From contig VZRN01006818.1 of assembly GCA_013397935.1 (NCBI GenBank), forward strand, positions 5,259,970 through 5,323,969: a DNA stretch of 64,000 nt, given 5' to 3'. The position numbers were made by a program, and so were the translations under genes. Origin of the DNA: Dasyornis broadbenti (taxonomy: Eukaryota; Chordata; Aves; Passeriformes; Dasyornithidae). Below the pieces are notes generated by a model that was given only the letters and a program-made list of their open reading frames with translations, did no database searches and had not been told where the DNA came from. Below are positions 1 through 12,762 of the stretch, in pieces (positions within the stretch are counted from its first letter, which is position 1; every line of letters begins with the position of its first letter).

Positions 1-6
1 CCGATC

Positions 7-32
7 AAAAAAAAAAAAAAAGAAAAAAAAAG
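7..32. repeat. Poly-A tract
   Basis: A 26-base run of A with a single G interruption sits at the window edge. It is simple low-complexity sequence; whether it is the tail of a retrocopy cannot be decided, because the sequence to its left lies outside the window. Confidence 0.9.
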
Positions 33-1264
33 CCGTGATTTAACCCAAATAGCCTTTTCTAAAAAAAATCCTTTAAACCCATTCATTTTCTGACTTACAT
101 GGAAACTTTTCACAATACCGTTATCTTAAGGTTTAGCTCAGTTTCATTTGGTAATTACAGATTTTCAGTGAGAAAACACGCTTTTGAGAAATGAAAGTTG
201 CCACAGAGTTATTCTAAGAATAACACTAATGAAGAAAACTCTAAAAAGGATTAAAAACTAAAATTTAGGCTGCATTTTCATCACAAGTTTCATCTGGGAA
301 CAGGAAAGACTAAATAACTCAAAATAAAAGCTTTCCCTGCCAAACATTGCTGCCTGCTCTGGAAACGGTGTCCGTGCTGCCACCTGGAGCTCAGTCGTGG
401 GTTTGGAACCAGAAAATAAGGCTTTGGAAGCAAATCCAGGAGCTGCTGCCTGTCTCAGTACAGGCAGTCCTGCAACAACCAGCAAAAACAGTCACAGAAT
501 TAATGCAGGTTTTTATCTCATCTGTGTGGTGCCCCATGCAATCCACAGCAAATTCAGTGCAAACATAGAGCTAAGGACTGAGAATATCTTTTTCTGGGAT
601 AGTGGATTCAGGAAAACCTATTCTCTCTACTTGTCTGTGCTTGTTTTATGTCTCAAAGAGGGAGTGAATGAAACTTGTGGGTTTCAAGCAAACCCAGTCA
701 GGATGGGGATTGCAGGGAACCTCACATGGCTGCCAGCAGCAGAGGAAAGAAATTCATAGAGATCATCTCAGCCTGAATGTTACCCTGCTGTAAGTGGCTC
801 AGCTTCATTTGGCTTGTGTCAGCTTGTGCCACAGTGACATCACAGGTACCACTGGGCAACTAGGAGGGCAAGAGATGCCTTCTCAAACCAGCAGGAATGT
901 AAACCTTTCAAGGACATGGACTTACCAACAGTCCATGTGTGAGAAGGGATTATAAGACGTGCACGAGAAAAGATTGTAAGAAAATATTTAGAAACTGCTC
1001 TGTGACAGTAACAGTATGGTAATCCAGTAAAACATCCAATATCTGCCCCTAACAATAAGTAATAAAGGCAGGAATTATGTATATAGGAACAAAAAGTCCA
1101 AGTTTACAATGAAATTAAGTTCATCTGGGTCAATTTCTACTAGAAGTCATAGTAAAGAAGTGATTAATGGAGGAAACGGATTTATCTATATGGATTTATA
1201 ATTATGCTTAAATAAGAATTATCCCACTGTACCCTGTTTATCCAGCTTCTAACCATTTCAAACA

Positions 1265-1284
1265 TGGTTCAAACGTTTGAACCA
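1265..1284. promoter_or_regulatory. 20-bp perfect palindrome
   Basis: TGGTTCAAACGTTTGAACCA is its own reverse complement over all 20 bases, with a CpG at the centre. Each half contains TTTGAA/TTCAAA, which resembles the CHR element of cell-cycle promoters; that resemblance is inference only. A TATAAAAG motif begins 24 bp after its end. A dimeric protein-binding site is plausible, but chance cannot be excluded. Confidence 0.35.
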
Positions 1285-1307
1285 GGCTGGTCCTGCAGTG
1301 ATACAAA

Positions 1308-1315
1308 TATAAAAG
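1308..1315 (+). promoter_or_regulatory. TATA-box-like motif TATAAAAG
   Basis: TATAAAAG followed by GGG is a good match to a vertebrate TATA box. It would place transcription start near 1338. No ORF or splice structure downstream supports a gene, so this is only a candidate, made slightly more interesting by the palindrome just upstream. Confidence 0.2.
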
Positions 1316-3379
1316 GGACCTCTTGATATTTGAAATCCCAGGCAGAGACTAGATCTGACCTGACATGGATTTTCAGCAATGTCTGTAATTTTCATGGTTT
1401 GCTAAGCACCAAATACGTGTAGTGTCAAAGACAGATGCCTTTACAATTGAGTACTGATTCACAGTGAAACCTCAAAAATATAACAATATCTTTTGTTAAA
1501 GGGTGATTTAATTATTATTTTTCAGAAATTATTACGATCTGCTTCATGAACAGTGTTTCAATGTGCTGAGTGACTTCGAGCAGAGATTAACATTCATCTA
1601 CTATTCATATACTAACCTTGTCAGCATGAAAAACAAGAGTTTCTTTCTCATTAATAAAGTACAAAATAGTGATTCTCAGTTTCTAATTAAAATCATGGAC
1701 ACAGTGCATCAGGTTTTTAATGTAGGAAGCTGTTGAAAAATTAGAGCATTTCTTTAAAACTCATGTTGCTGTTCAAAATGTCAATGTTTTAATGGAACTT
1801 GTCAGTATATAAACATTGACTTTTTTCAAATATTTGTAAAATTAACATCTTTGTTCTGCTCTGCTCTTTTCATGAATTTTTTGAGGAGGCTTGATATAAA
1901 TGCGTATGTCATTCAAGTCAGCTTCTGAATAACTGAAAAAATTGCAGAAACGATCTATTGCTTTTCCAAAGGTTCTTTCAATCCTTTTCCAAAGGATTTT
2001 TTTCAAATTGACCAGAGACAATCAATCTAGATAAGAATATCACAGATAGCAAACAAAGGTCACTTTCTTTTATATTTGTATACTAACAACATAATTTTAA
2101 AAGCACTTGACAAAGACTCCTGATTTGACTTTTAGTTTCCCAAAATTTAGCGAACAGATACAAAGCCCAGAAGTATGACAAAAAAAATTAAGATTTTAGG
2201 TGTAATTGAAAGGCAATTAAGCCAAGTTTTTTGCAGCAAATGCAGAAAATCAGCTCTGAAGGGAAAGGCCCTGTTTGGGTAACTAAGTGGCTTTCCCTCA
2301 ACAGCAGAGCAACTGGCAAGGCATATGTGTGTTTGGTCTATTTCTAATGTACCAGACTGTAGAGGGAAGGAGGTGCTCTGGTAATAATTATATCTCTAGG
2401 AGATGGAGTAATTCTATTATCATGTGCATACTGAATGGCTTTCATACTTTGCTGCTAAATTTAAACAAAAATAAGTTGTAAACATTGGCTGTATGATTTT
2501 AGCTATTACTTTACATGAAGGCTCAAGTATTCCTCACTACTTCTGCCTCCTTAAAAAAGATGTAAAACCCCCCCCAGGATCAGGAACTGCGGAGATTGAT
2601 TTGATTGCAATAAAGAACAAAGCAGAGCCAGGTTTACTCAGAAAGTTTTAATATTGCCTTGTTACTTAGCAGAAAATTGTAAGCAAGTTCTTGGGGTAGG
2701 ACTGAGTATTTAAAAGACATGCAAAAAGCAGGAGGAGGACATAATCAAAATACATGAGCCGGGTCTAAAATAATTGATGTGCAAGGGCAGACTGTAAATG
2801 TCAATATTTACTAATGAATGCTTAACTCTCTTCCACACCTGGAACTTTGTAATTTTCAGATTTAGCCTAAATAATACAACACTATTTCTGAAGGTCATGA
2901 CTTTTTTTCCCTTTTCAGAGTACATGCCAAAAATTTGATATTTGAAAACATGAAAACATCAGAACATTCCTTCTTTTCACAAGGAAAGCCCTCCTGTTTC
3001 TTTCAAGTGATTTAACAGTTTCAAAGACTACTATCCTCGTATGGACACAACTCATCTCCAGCAACTTGGTCATTGAAAGCAGGCACCGATCATTTGGACA
3101 ATCTCACAAAAGCAGAACTTATATAACTTGATGACAGCATTCTTTTTTTCCCCCTGGAAACAGAGTGATTTTTGCAACTTGTAATGATGTTTCTTTACAT
3201 AACTGAATGAAATATTCTGTCTGAATAAATTCTCTCTTCACACCTCTTAAGTGGATTTTGACCGCCCTTTTGATGCAGGCAGGCTACAAAGGTGGAGTGA
3301 TGACAATAACAAGTGATGCAAAAAAAAAAAAAAAAAGGATTTACAGTATATGTTTAGAAAGGTAAGACATTGTCTCATT

Positions 3380-3848
3380 AATCACAGAATGACTGAGGTT
3401 AGAAGGAGCCTTTAGAGGGCATGTGCTTAACAGCACTGCTCAAGCAGGGCCACCTCCAGTCCATTGCTCAGGACCATCTCCAGACAGAGACTGAGACTCC
3501 ACAGTCTCTGGACAACCTGTGCCAATGCTCTGTCACTATTCCAGTAAAAAATGTTTCTCAGTGTTCAGAGGGAACCTTCTCTGTTTCAGTTTGTGCCAGT
3601 TGCCCCTTGTCCTGTCCCTGGACACCACTGAAAAGAGCCTGGCTCCATCCTTTCTGCACATTCCCTTCAGGTATTTGCCCACACTGACAAGATGCCCCTG
3701 AGCCTTCTACTGCCCAGGCTGAACAGTTCGTCACAGCCCTCTCAGCTCTTCCCAGTGCAAGAGATGCTCCAGTCCCTTAACCATTTTTATGGCCCATTGT
3801 TGGAATCTCTCCAGCTGCTCTCTTGTACTGGGGAGCAAGAAGTGATGC
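3380..3848 (-). mobile_element. CR1 LINE 3' fragment (minus strand)
   Basis: The left edge, AATCACAGAATG, is the reverse complement of the CR1 3' terminal repeat. It is followed by the characteristic CR1 segments read in reverse: a CTCAAGCAGGGCCACCT stretch, GACTCCACA..TCTCTGG, CCTGTGCCAATGCTCTGTCAC, TTGCCCCTTGTCCTGTC, GAGCCTGGCTCCATCC and CTGCCCAGGCTGAACAG. The match fades after CTTGTACTGGGGAGC, which marks a 5' truncation typical of CR1. It is noncoding and moderately diverged. The sense strand is minus, because the 3' tail lies at the lower coordinate. Confidence 0.9.
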
Positions 3849-6298
3849 TCCTAAAACATCAACTAGACTTACTATCAAAGAAAGATTTTCCAAAAAGAAA
3901 ATTGTTTCCTTTTTTACTCATTGAAAAATTTCCATTTTTACAGAAAGCCTTAACCAGTAAATGCTCTGGTATGGTATACAGTAATTTCTAGGTCCTTTGC
4001 ATTCCTAGGACACACAAGCTTCGCCAGACACCTGGACCGACAGGGCTTTGCTATTATCAGTATTTCTGTATACAACTGTAATGCATTTCTATACCTGCAA
4101 GTAAGAGAGAATTTGTCTGCTAGCACAGAATGACAACGTGTTGTTAGAAGACACTGAATGGTGTTACACACAGCTCCCTGCTTTTAGAAATATCTTCACA
4201 TGTGATTATTTTACGTGGAAGAACTCGGTACATGACCAATTAAATAAAAGATTAGGAATTCCATGGACAATGTCTTTGGGACGAACACAGGTCCAAAGGG
4301 CACACTGCTTTCCATTGTGAGGGGTGCATGCTCTTGCTACAGGAGAACAGCAGACACTTCTGTGGTTTTTTGGGTTTTTTTTTAACATATCAGTAGCTGT
4401 CTGTAGCCACAGGGTAGAGCATGTCTGTTTGCTGGGACTTTGGTCTTCTCAAAGAGCAGTCTGTTTATAGACCAGACAACAAGGCAGAGACCTATAAGTG
4501 GAGAGCTTGTCTGTGAGCTCTGTGTGGAGTCTGAAGGTTCCCTGAAAAACAGAGAAATGTCACTTTGGACAGACCTTAGCCCATGGCACTGCACTCTACA
4601 GAAGAGCCTATCAATTCAAATAAAGAGTGAAATGGACACATATACCACAAGCTATAACCTTGAGAAAAAAAGGAAAAAAGAACAGATCTGATTCTGTAGA
4701 TATTTGGTAACAGTAACCCAAGGCAGAGGGTGTTGTTAGAATTGACCAGACCTCAAGAACCCCACACTCCTAAATCCTTACATGGCCAAGAGCACCAAAC
4801 CACAAATCAGAAACCAGAGAGCCAAGAGGAATAGAAACTCTGGAAATGGCAAAGGAGAACAACTGTTTTGTTGCTGAATGTAGAAAGGCATTGAAAAATG
4901 CCAGTGCCTCTGAGCTGAACAACTTTCCTCCCATGATGATGAAGCTGGGCTGCTCGAAAAGCACCCCAAGCACACAGCCTGCCCCTTGCTACAGGCCCCA
5001 TAGGGGAACAGCCACCAAGAGATGTACACAGCTGCAACCACCTTCTTTCACAGCAGGAGAGTGACAGAAAACAGTCATTTCCTCTCAAGGTTATTTAAAT
5101 GACAGCCTTTGAAAAGAATGAGGAATGGAAACTACTGCTCTCAAAAATAAATTTAAAATACTGGATGTATTTGGACATGTGTGGTGTTTGTTGTAGCTGA
5201 CTCTTATTTTTATATCAGAATGTTTATGTTTGGCATCATATTTGTTTTGTACTATTGTCACTTTCAGGTAAGCACCTGAAAATCTGAAAATTTAACAAAT
5301 TTTAGCACATATAAATAGCTCAAAAACACTCTATAATTTGCTCAAAAAAAATCCCTTAGGCATGGTTTGTATTAAAGGCTTACCCATGCCTACAGAGCCT
5401 GATGTAAAAGTTTTCCTGTGGTCATTAATTTATCCAAAAGAAGTTTCAGATAGAAGCTGGATTTATATGAAATTATTTTGTCTTCAAGGACAACAAGGTA
5501 CAATGACTTCTGCTTGAGAAACAGAGAGGATGTCCAGCAAGAATCCCTCCTGACCACACAGAAGACAAATCGTAGCACATTTCAAACAGAACGCTACTAC
5601 AGATTTATTGTTCAGCTATGGCTGCTCTATGAAATTACAGCAGAAAACAAGACGAAAAAGGAAACTTGGGATAATACAGCAAAATATAAAACAACTATAA
5701 ATTCATACAGAATTTTGTAAATATTCCTGAAACTTGGAGATCCTATAAATACTCTGCAAACTTTTAAGTATAACTCAAAATCATATCAGGTTGTTAGTTC
5801 TGAACAGCCTTGCGTCTAAAGAAAGGAGGTTTTCTCTCTACCCAGATCTGGATGCCCCTGTCACTGAAGATCCTCTGGATTTTTCTAGATGAGCAACCAG
5901 CATCATTTGCCCGGTGGTTCATCTGTTCTGGGGATTTCAGAACGCCTCGGTGTGGGATGCACATCTTGAAGCAATCAGAAGGTGGCACCTTGTTCTCGCT
6001 GCTGCAGCACTGCCAGGTTTGTGTCCAGGATCCTGCACAGGGACAGCTCTGCTCCAGCCAGGAACAAGGGGAAAAGAAGAGTGCTCTGAAAGGAGAAAGA
6101 AAGGATCCTGGTGAGGTGACAGACCTGCTAACAGCGGGCAGAGACATTCTTTGGAGGCATATAAAACTCCTGACATGCCTTACTTGTGATTTGAATGCAC
6201 AGAAACACACCAGGTGTTGATAAGAATAGAAATAAAAATAAGAATGAAAATCAATGCTCTTAATGCAAACTACAGAGTACAACCAACACTCCCCAAGG

Positions 6299-6413
6299 TT
6301 TTGGGTTTGTTTTTTTGGGTTTGTTTTGGGTTTTTGTTTGGTTTTGGTAGCTGTTTCTTTCTTTGGGGTTTTGTTTATTGTTTTGGTTTGGATTTTGGGG
6401 TTTTTTGGGGGGG
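6299..6413. repeat. G/T-rich low-complexity tract
   Basis: About 115 bases of the plus strand are almost only T and G, alternating runs of T with GGG and GGGG and ending in G7. The G tracts are mostly separated by loops longer than 7 nt, so it does not meet the canonical four-tract G-quadruplex rule. It probably derives from a mutated poly-A or poly-T tract and explains the Lys/Thr/Gln-rich false ORF on the minus strand. Confidence 0.85.
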
Positions 6414-8189
6414 AAAAGAACTCCAAACAAAGAATCAAAAACAGAGGATAGTTTTTGACTCTTTTGATGACACATAGAGCTCCTCCATAACCACCTTGAC
6501 AGTGCAAACATTCCATAATACAACAAGGGAGCTTGCCCTCCCTCTAGCTTTATGAGAAAAAGGATTTACTCTAAACCTTGCATTAATTGAACACAGCAGG
6601 TTTAGTTTAAAAAAAAAAAAATTGTAAATATTGGAAATATACATTGTGATAATGTCGAGCTCTGCTTACTATTCTTGTAAGGTTGAAAAAGAAAGACGGG
6701 GGATTGAACATTTTTAGAGCCTCTGGCATGAGGCAGTTTGAAAATTGTGATGTTAGACAGAGGTTCATTTTATTTTGAGCTGTAAAATTTCAGAGAGTGA
6801 ACAGAACAGAACTGAATTCTCACAGGTTACTCACCTCAGCACAAGACATATTGCAGAAGTGGTTAAACATGCCTTCCAAATCAGAAACGTATCTCAAGGT
6901 ACTTCTAGGATCAAATTGGAGCATGCAAAACTGGAGAAAATCATGATATATATAACTTTTACCGCAATAAATGATTCTTGTCCCTGCCTGAACTGGTAGC
7001 TGCAAACTCAGAGACACAAGATACATTCAAATTCAGGCATCTTGTATACTGAGCATCAAACCCTGTTTACACTGTAAGCATACATGTACGTCATAAATAC
7101 ATAACCAAGATATAGAAAGTATTCTATTTTTTTTTAGGAAAAAAAAAAAAAGGGAATAGAAATGAATTCAATACAGAAATTTGAATGCCATCAAAAAACT
7201 TATCCAAATGCTGGGATTCTAATACTTCGGGTTTTTTTAATTTTGCTCTCCAGCAGCAAAATTGCATTTGCAATGCTCTCCTTTGCATGGGCCGCTGGCA
7301 CAAACCTACTCCTTCTCCCATGACCTTTGTGGTGTAACTACAAACATCCACCAACACCTGGAGGGACAGCTTCTAATTCTGCCTGGATTTGCTGGCAAGC
7401 CTTGGTAGGGGAAGTTAGGATAAAGAAAATAAAAGCAGCTATAAAGGCACCATGTTGAGGTTCATTTAGAAATTGTTTGTGTGAGTAATCCCACGAGGGA
7501 CTTGATCACTGTTAGATCACCTGATGCTGCATCATTCCCATACTCCCACAGAGCAAGTGATCCCTATCCCTCTTCCCCCCCCCCACCATTTTCCTGACTC
7601 AAGTCCCAGCTTGTGCAAAGGCCTTTCTATGCCTTTGTTCCTCAAAGTTTTGTCACTTCTGCCTCTGTACCTCCTGTTCTTCTGGAGCCAGACTTCCCAG
7701 AGTGTCCCCTGCTCCAAAGAGCTCTGTGTGCTGCAATGAGCAGCAGTTCTGAGGTTTTTCTGGGACACAGATTGAAGCTTTAGCTGGCAGCTGAGCTGGT
7801 CATGCCTTAGTCCTGTACCAAGCATGACAATTCTTGACAGCACTTATCTTTGGATTTGTTTCTCCCATAAGAGAGGGGGATAAGGGGCCACTGGATATTT
7901 AAGCAGGCTCTGATTTTACTTTGAATATATTTTAATTTACATAACCCCACAGACTCCCTGGAGAATGACTGATATGAAGCAGCTGATGCCAAAGAGCCCT
8001 TGATGGTGACTGTTGAAAGACTAATGCCACCAATACACTGTGATCATCTTGGGCCACTTTTAATTACTGAGATTTTTTTAATAAGAATGCCAAAGAATCA
8101 CTTTTGCAGTAAAACCACTCCAAATGATCTGTTACTGAGCAAGACAAAAAACTGAATGAATACATCTAAATTATATTTTAGGGAAAAGC

Positions 8190-8640
8190 AGAAGCAGAAA
8201 ACACCCATTTTCCACTTCAACATACTTGGTTTTGGTGCATTAAAAACATCGTAATTAATGTAGCCAAAGTTTCATCAGAAGTCAATTTTTGTGTTTTATT
8301 ACCTTGACCTAAATAACCTTAAACATGCCCTAAAACTGAGGGGTGGGTAGCTTACGGAAATAATTACCATAATGAGTCAATTTGGCACTTTTTAATGGAG
8401 CTGTCACTATGCACATTCTACTTCTATAGCAGCTGAATTGCAATAAATCTTGGTGAGTTATTATTTCATTAACTTTTTGAAGTTTTGGCAATGATTTAAA
8501 TGAAAAGGCACAAACATCATGCTGTTAATCTTTGCTTACAAATGTATGGTGTTTGCCACTAAATTATAACGATATTTAAAATTTAACTAAATAAACCAGT
8601 TCCAGCCTTAGCCTGAGAGTGATTAAATTTAAAAGAGGCC
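8190..8640. promoter_or_regulatory. Possible conserved noncoding element
   Basis: This AT-rich, repeat-free stretch contains several homeodomain-type cores (GTAATTAATG, AATAATTACCATAATGAG) and long complex non-repetitive text without ORFs. Such texture is typical of deeply conserved vertebrate enhancers, but the call rests on texture alone and needs an alignment to other birds. Confidence 0.15.
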
Positions 8641-9108
8641 CCCCAGAATGACTGCTATGATCGGACAGCAGTGCAGCTGGACACCTAAAGGTCAGGTAGG
8701 TGATGCACATTTATCATTTAATAATCCTTATGTAGCCAAGGAGGAAGAGAAGCGCATCCAAGGGCAGTTCATCCTCCTTGACTTCAGGTACCATGAATCA
8801 GTCAGGAAAAGCATCTGCCTCTCTCCCTCTCTTTGATTCACTCATGTTGGGAGCTTACACTTCGGGTTAGTAAAGCTGAGAGGATTCACAGCCACATATG
8901 ACCATGCTGTTGTAGTCCCTGCTGTCAGCTAGAACAAACTGGCTCATCTCCTTGGACACAGAGGAGGAGCCAGTGTCACCTCTCCACAGCATGTTATTGT
9001 TGCACACACTTCATTAAAAAATGCCAAGTTCCTATTTAGATTTGTGTTCCTTACTCAATGTCTTTCATCTTACAGTAGCATTGAGGAAGTAAATATTATA
9101 GTGGTATG

Positions 9109-9245
9109 GAATTTGCTCCAGTGATGTAGTCTTCAGTCTTGCTCAGTCAGTGTCTGTCGAAAATTTACTCCAGGGATGTGAGAACTTCAATCTTAGATAC
9201 TCGATCGGTATCTATTAAAAATTCACTATTAGTTGTGTAGTATCT
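9109..9245. repeat. Degenerate tandem repeat, ~55-bp unit
   Basis: Three successive units begin GAATTTGCTCCAGTGATGT (9109), AAATTTACTCCAGGGATGT (9161) and AAATTCACTATTAGTTGTGT (9219). The unit joints also match (GTGTCTGTCGAAAATTTACT against GGTATCTATTAAAAATTCAC). Unit spacing is 52 and 58 bp. The copies are clearly diverged, so the duplication is old. Confidence 0.55.
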
Positions 9246-10994
9246 GGTTTAGAAACATTAAACCGAAGAAAGTGATTGTCCTAGTTTGTTCTGATTAATA
9301 TAAAATAGGACAAATTGCTCTTTTTTGACAGTGAAATGCAAATAATACAAGCCACTTACAATAAAAAATTACTTTAATCTGTCTTTTTCTGCTAATTTGG
9401 TAGTACTGCCTCTAGACTATGTATTTCAGGGGCTTGTAAAAGCAACAATCAGTTTTGTAAGAGGCTGATCAGGTGGATAACACCGACACTAAAACTAGTG
9501 GCACCCTCAAATGGCCTAGTCTTCTGCTTTGCCTAATTTTTGCTAATCCAGCAGCAGAGGACCTGAGGGGGTCAGCCCAGCTGAAGGGTTTCCTCCTGTT
9601 TCCCAGAGCTGCTGTGGGGCTGCAATCCTTCCTTCTTCATCCGTGAGGAGGATCTGGGTGATGCTGTGCTATGGCCTGTCCCAGCCTCAGAGAGGCCACA
9701 AGCTGCCATGGGCAGGGCCCCACTTAGCCCTTCAACCACGTTCCTCACTGGTTCTTCTTCACCTGAATGCAATCTCTAAACCTGTTAGGATTCTGGGAGA
9801 GTAAGTAAGTTTTGTATTAGGAAGCCAAGCATGCAAACAGAACAGGAGGAATGAGTAAAGGCTCATCTCATCTTTATATCCTTCCAAGATCTGTAGGACA
9901 TGGAGCAAGACTGTACAATATCCACCCTTTGTTAGATCCCTTTGTTAGAGCAGGGCTTACCCCAAGACTTCAGATCTCTTGTCCCTATCATTGACCAGTG
10001 CTGCCATTTGTTGCAGGGAATTCATTTATGTACTTTTTTCCAATAATGTAATTGTAGGTTTATATAATATTATCCTTTAAATGAAAGAAAAATAATAAAA
10101 ATACCTTTACATATCATGTTATGTCCAGTGAAAAATATTTGGATGGACATTTGAAGACACTGATTACCTTACAAATTATTTTATTAAGTCAGTTTTCTGC
10201 AAGACTTTATTTCTGCTAATGCACACTAACTCTCATCTTATTCATGTCCACTGAGACTTTTATAAGGAATAATTTTTTTAGATTTTACCTGATAGCTTAC
10301 AGTGAAGCAATTTACATTAGTGGATATTCAAAATGCATGACTTAAACTTGGCTATTATTTTGGCTGGAAATATTTCAACATTAGGTTTAAAACTGAATTA
10401 CATCACCTGACTGAAATAGGTCATCAGAAAGCAAATTTTCTGAGAGTGATTGATTATTTAAGGATTTCACTGGTCAGCTTTAAGCCCATATTAATCACTC
10501 AGTGTGGGTACTACTGAATCATCTTCTGAAGTATATTACTGGATCAAGGCCTTATGGTAAAGGAATCTTACCAGACTTCACAACACAATTTGCATTTCTA
10601 TAGTGATCGTGAACACTCATTTTCTGCAGTTTATGTGAGCGAATAGACTGCAGTGGCTGAATGAAGTGAGATGTCTGACAGATCCCTGTTGCACACTGAC
10701 AAAAAGCTCAGCATTTCTCTACACATGACGGCTGCTGAAGAGATAGACTTGATTCAGTGACACGCTGAGAATTGCGGGTTTGAGCATGGCCAGTGGTTAC
10801 TAGAAGCAAAGCTCATTTCCACAGCAAATCTACCAGGAAAGTACTGTGCTTCAGGCATAGGGTACAGACACAAGGGGCCTCAGAAAAAGGCAAACATTGG
10901 TCCTGAAAAATCCTTGCAACACAGAAGAACAGTATTTTTCTGGCATTTTAACTACTAAAAGAATTCATGCAATCAACATGTCTAAACCAGAATG

Positions 10995-11957
10995 AATCAT
11001 AGAATCAGAATGGTTTGAGTTGGACCTTAAAGATCATCTAGCTCCAAACCCTTTGCCATGGGCAGGGACACCTTCCACTAGACCAAGCTGACCAAAGCCC
11101 CTTCCAGCCTGGCCTTCAACACTTCCAGGCATGGGGCGTCCACAACTGCTCTGGGCAGCCTGTTCCAGTGCCTCACCACCATCACAGTAAAGAATTTCTT
11201 CCTGATATCTTACCTACAGCTGTTCTCTTTAGGTTTAAAGCCATTCCCCCTTGTCCTAGCACTACATAGTCTTGTAAATAGCCTCTCTCTAGTTCTCTTG
11301 TCAGCCCCCTTTAGGCACTGGAAGGTGCTATAAGGTCTCCTTGGAGCCTTCTCTTCTCTAGGCTGAACAACCACAAGTCTCTCAGCCTGTCTTCAAAGGA
11401 GATGTGCTCCAACCCTCTGATTCAGCTTTGTGTCCAGCAGGTCCAGGACCTTTTTCTGCTGGGTATCCCAGAGCTGGTTTCAGGACTCCAGGCAGAGTCT
11501 CACCAGAGCCAAGCAGAGGGGCAGAATCACCTCCCTTGCCCTGCTGACCATGTTTCTTGTTCTGCAGCCCAGCACATGGTTGGCTTTCTGGGCTGGGAGA
11601 GCACATTGCGAGGTCATGTCAAGCTTCTCATCCACCAATACCGCAAATTCCAGTTCCTCAGGGCTGTTCTCAATCCATTCTCCACCCAGTCTGTACCGTG
11701 CTTGAGTCTGCTTGTACCGACATACAGGACCTTGTACTTGGGCTTGTTGAACGTCATGAGGTTTGCACAGTCCCACCTCTCAAGCCTGTCCAGGTCCCTC
11801 TGGATGGCTTCCCTTCCCTCTAGTTATGCCAACCACACCACACAGTTTGGTGTCATGGCGAACCTGCTGGAGGTGCACTCAATCCCTCTGTCCCTGCCAT
11901 TGACAAAGATGTTAAACAGCGCTGGTTCCAATACCAAAACCCTGAGGAACATCACTG
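10995..11957 (-). mobile_element. CR1 LINE, 3' ~1 kb with RT C-terminal remnant
   Basis: The left edge AATCATAGAATCAGAATGG is the reversed CR1 3' tail, and all of the CR1 3' half follows in reverse: GGCAGGGACACCTTCCACTAGACC, CCAGCCTGGCCTTCAACACTTCC, GCCTGTTCCAGTGCCTCACC, and GAGCCTTCTCTTCTCTAGGCTGAACAACC in pieces. Read on the minus strand, 11480-11776 still encodes the C-terminal part of the CR1 ORF2 reverse transcriptase, with recognisable YRLGGEWIE, LVDEKLDM, QKANHVLGC and REVILPL motifs. The 5' end is lost near CCTGAGGAACATCACT, the usual 5' truncation. The coding part is broken downstream of about residue 98, so no functional protein remains. It is the longest single CR1 block in the window. 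Confidence 0.95.
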
Positions 11958-12762
11958 TGTAGGTCCAATATCTTGGTCAGATATAATTTCTCCTACAAAT
12001 TTCAAGCACAATTGAAGGATGTGAAAAATTTTCTAAAGCCATTTTTCTTAAATCATATACAAACCAGTCTGTATTTTAATGCTATTTTTGCTCAGGAGTG
12101 TTGTCCATTTTTATTTATCCAATAGTTCAAACTATTGCACAAATAAAACTAATTAAAACCAGTTTAATTTAGGAGTCTGGAGATAATTCACACAATATTG
12201 ATGTAACTTCTATTATCAATTATTTGTAATACATGATTTATCATCTCACCTGCATTATGGTATTATGTTTTTGAAGAAGAATGATGGGCAGTAGACTTAA
12301 ACAAAAAGAATAGGAAATAATAGGGTCATACCTGAGGTTTTTCCATATTCTGTAAATATTTAGGCCTTACTCGAAGCTGAAGAAAACTTTGGAAAGATTT
12401 TGAGGATTTTTCAATCATCTTCACATAACCAAATACTTTGTTACCATTTGTTCAATCATTATGGAATGCAATGTGTGGTATGAAATTGAAGGATCCTTTT
12501 TCATCCTTTCTAGGGGCTATATTGCACGTAAGTTTTTCATAACTTTTCTTCTTTACTTTTCCAGTCCTATGTGAATTTTTTTTCAAAATCATGGCAATTT
12601 ATACACACCCACAGAGTTTCTTTCAGAGGATTATATATTCCTATTTTGGCTGAGAGTTGATAAACTCCCAGCTAATTCTTCAAACAAATGATGGCCAAGG
12701 TACCTAGTCACAGTAGAGCAGTGCTGTCCATCTTTCTCATGCTGTTACCTTCTCCTTCACAG

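Larger units (their letters stand above)
33..3379. other. Unique AT-rich noncoding DNA
   Basis: No gene is recognised. ORFs reach at most about 120 codons and show no familiar domain. The stretch holds a C8 run (2568-2575), a short direct duplication of CTTTTCCAAAGG (1961-1972 and 1984-1995, spacing 23), a 20-bp palindrome listed separately, and a 17-base A run at 3320-3336 shortly before a CR1 fragment. Confidence 0.6.
3849..10994. other. Long unique noncoding stretch
   Basis: No gene is recognised. Around 5790-6220 both strands carry overlapping ORFs of up to about 240 codons, but much of the longest one is Lys/Thr/Gln/Asn-rich sequence produced by a G/T-rich tract. The remaining part shows no familiar domain. 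There is an A run at 7139-7151 and a C10 run at 7575-7584. The 8180-8640 section is AT-rich with several TAATTA-type motifs and is listed separately as a possible conserved noncoding element. Confidence 0.6.

Noticed and set aside
4405..4418. miR-140-3p-like word CCACAGGGTAGAG
   Set aside because: Only about 12 bases match and the upstream T-rich sequence does not supply the paired arm in the right register.
5794..6516. 240-codon minus-strand ORF
   Set aside because: A large part is Lys/Thr/Gln-rich translation of a G/T-rich tract, and the rest has no known domain; both strands are open in the same place.
11402..11962. 186-codon plus-strand ORF
   Set aside because: It is the antisense of the CR1 reverse transcriptase remnant on the minus strand.
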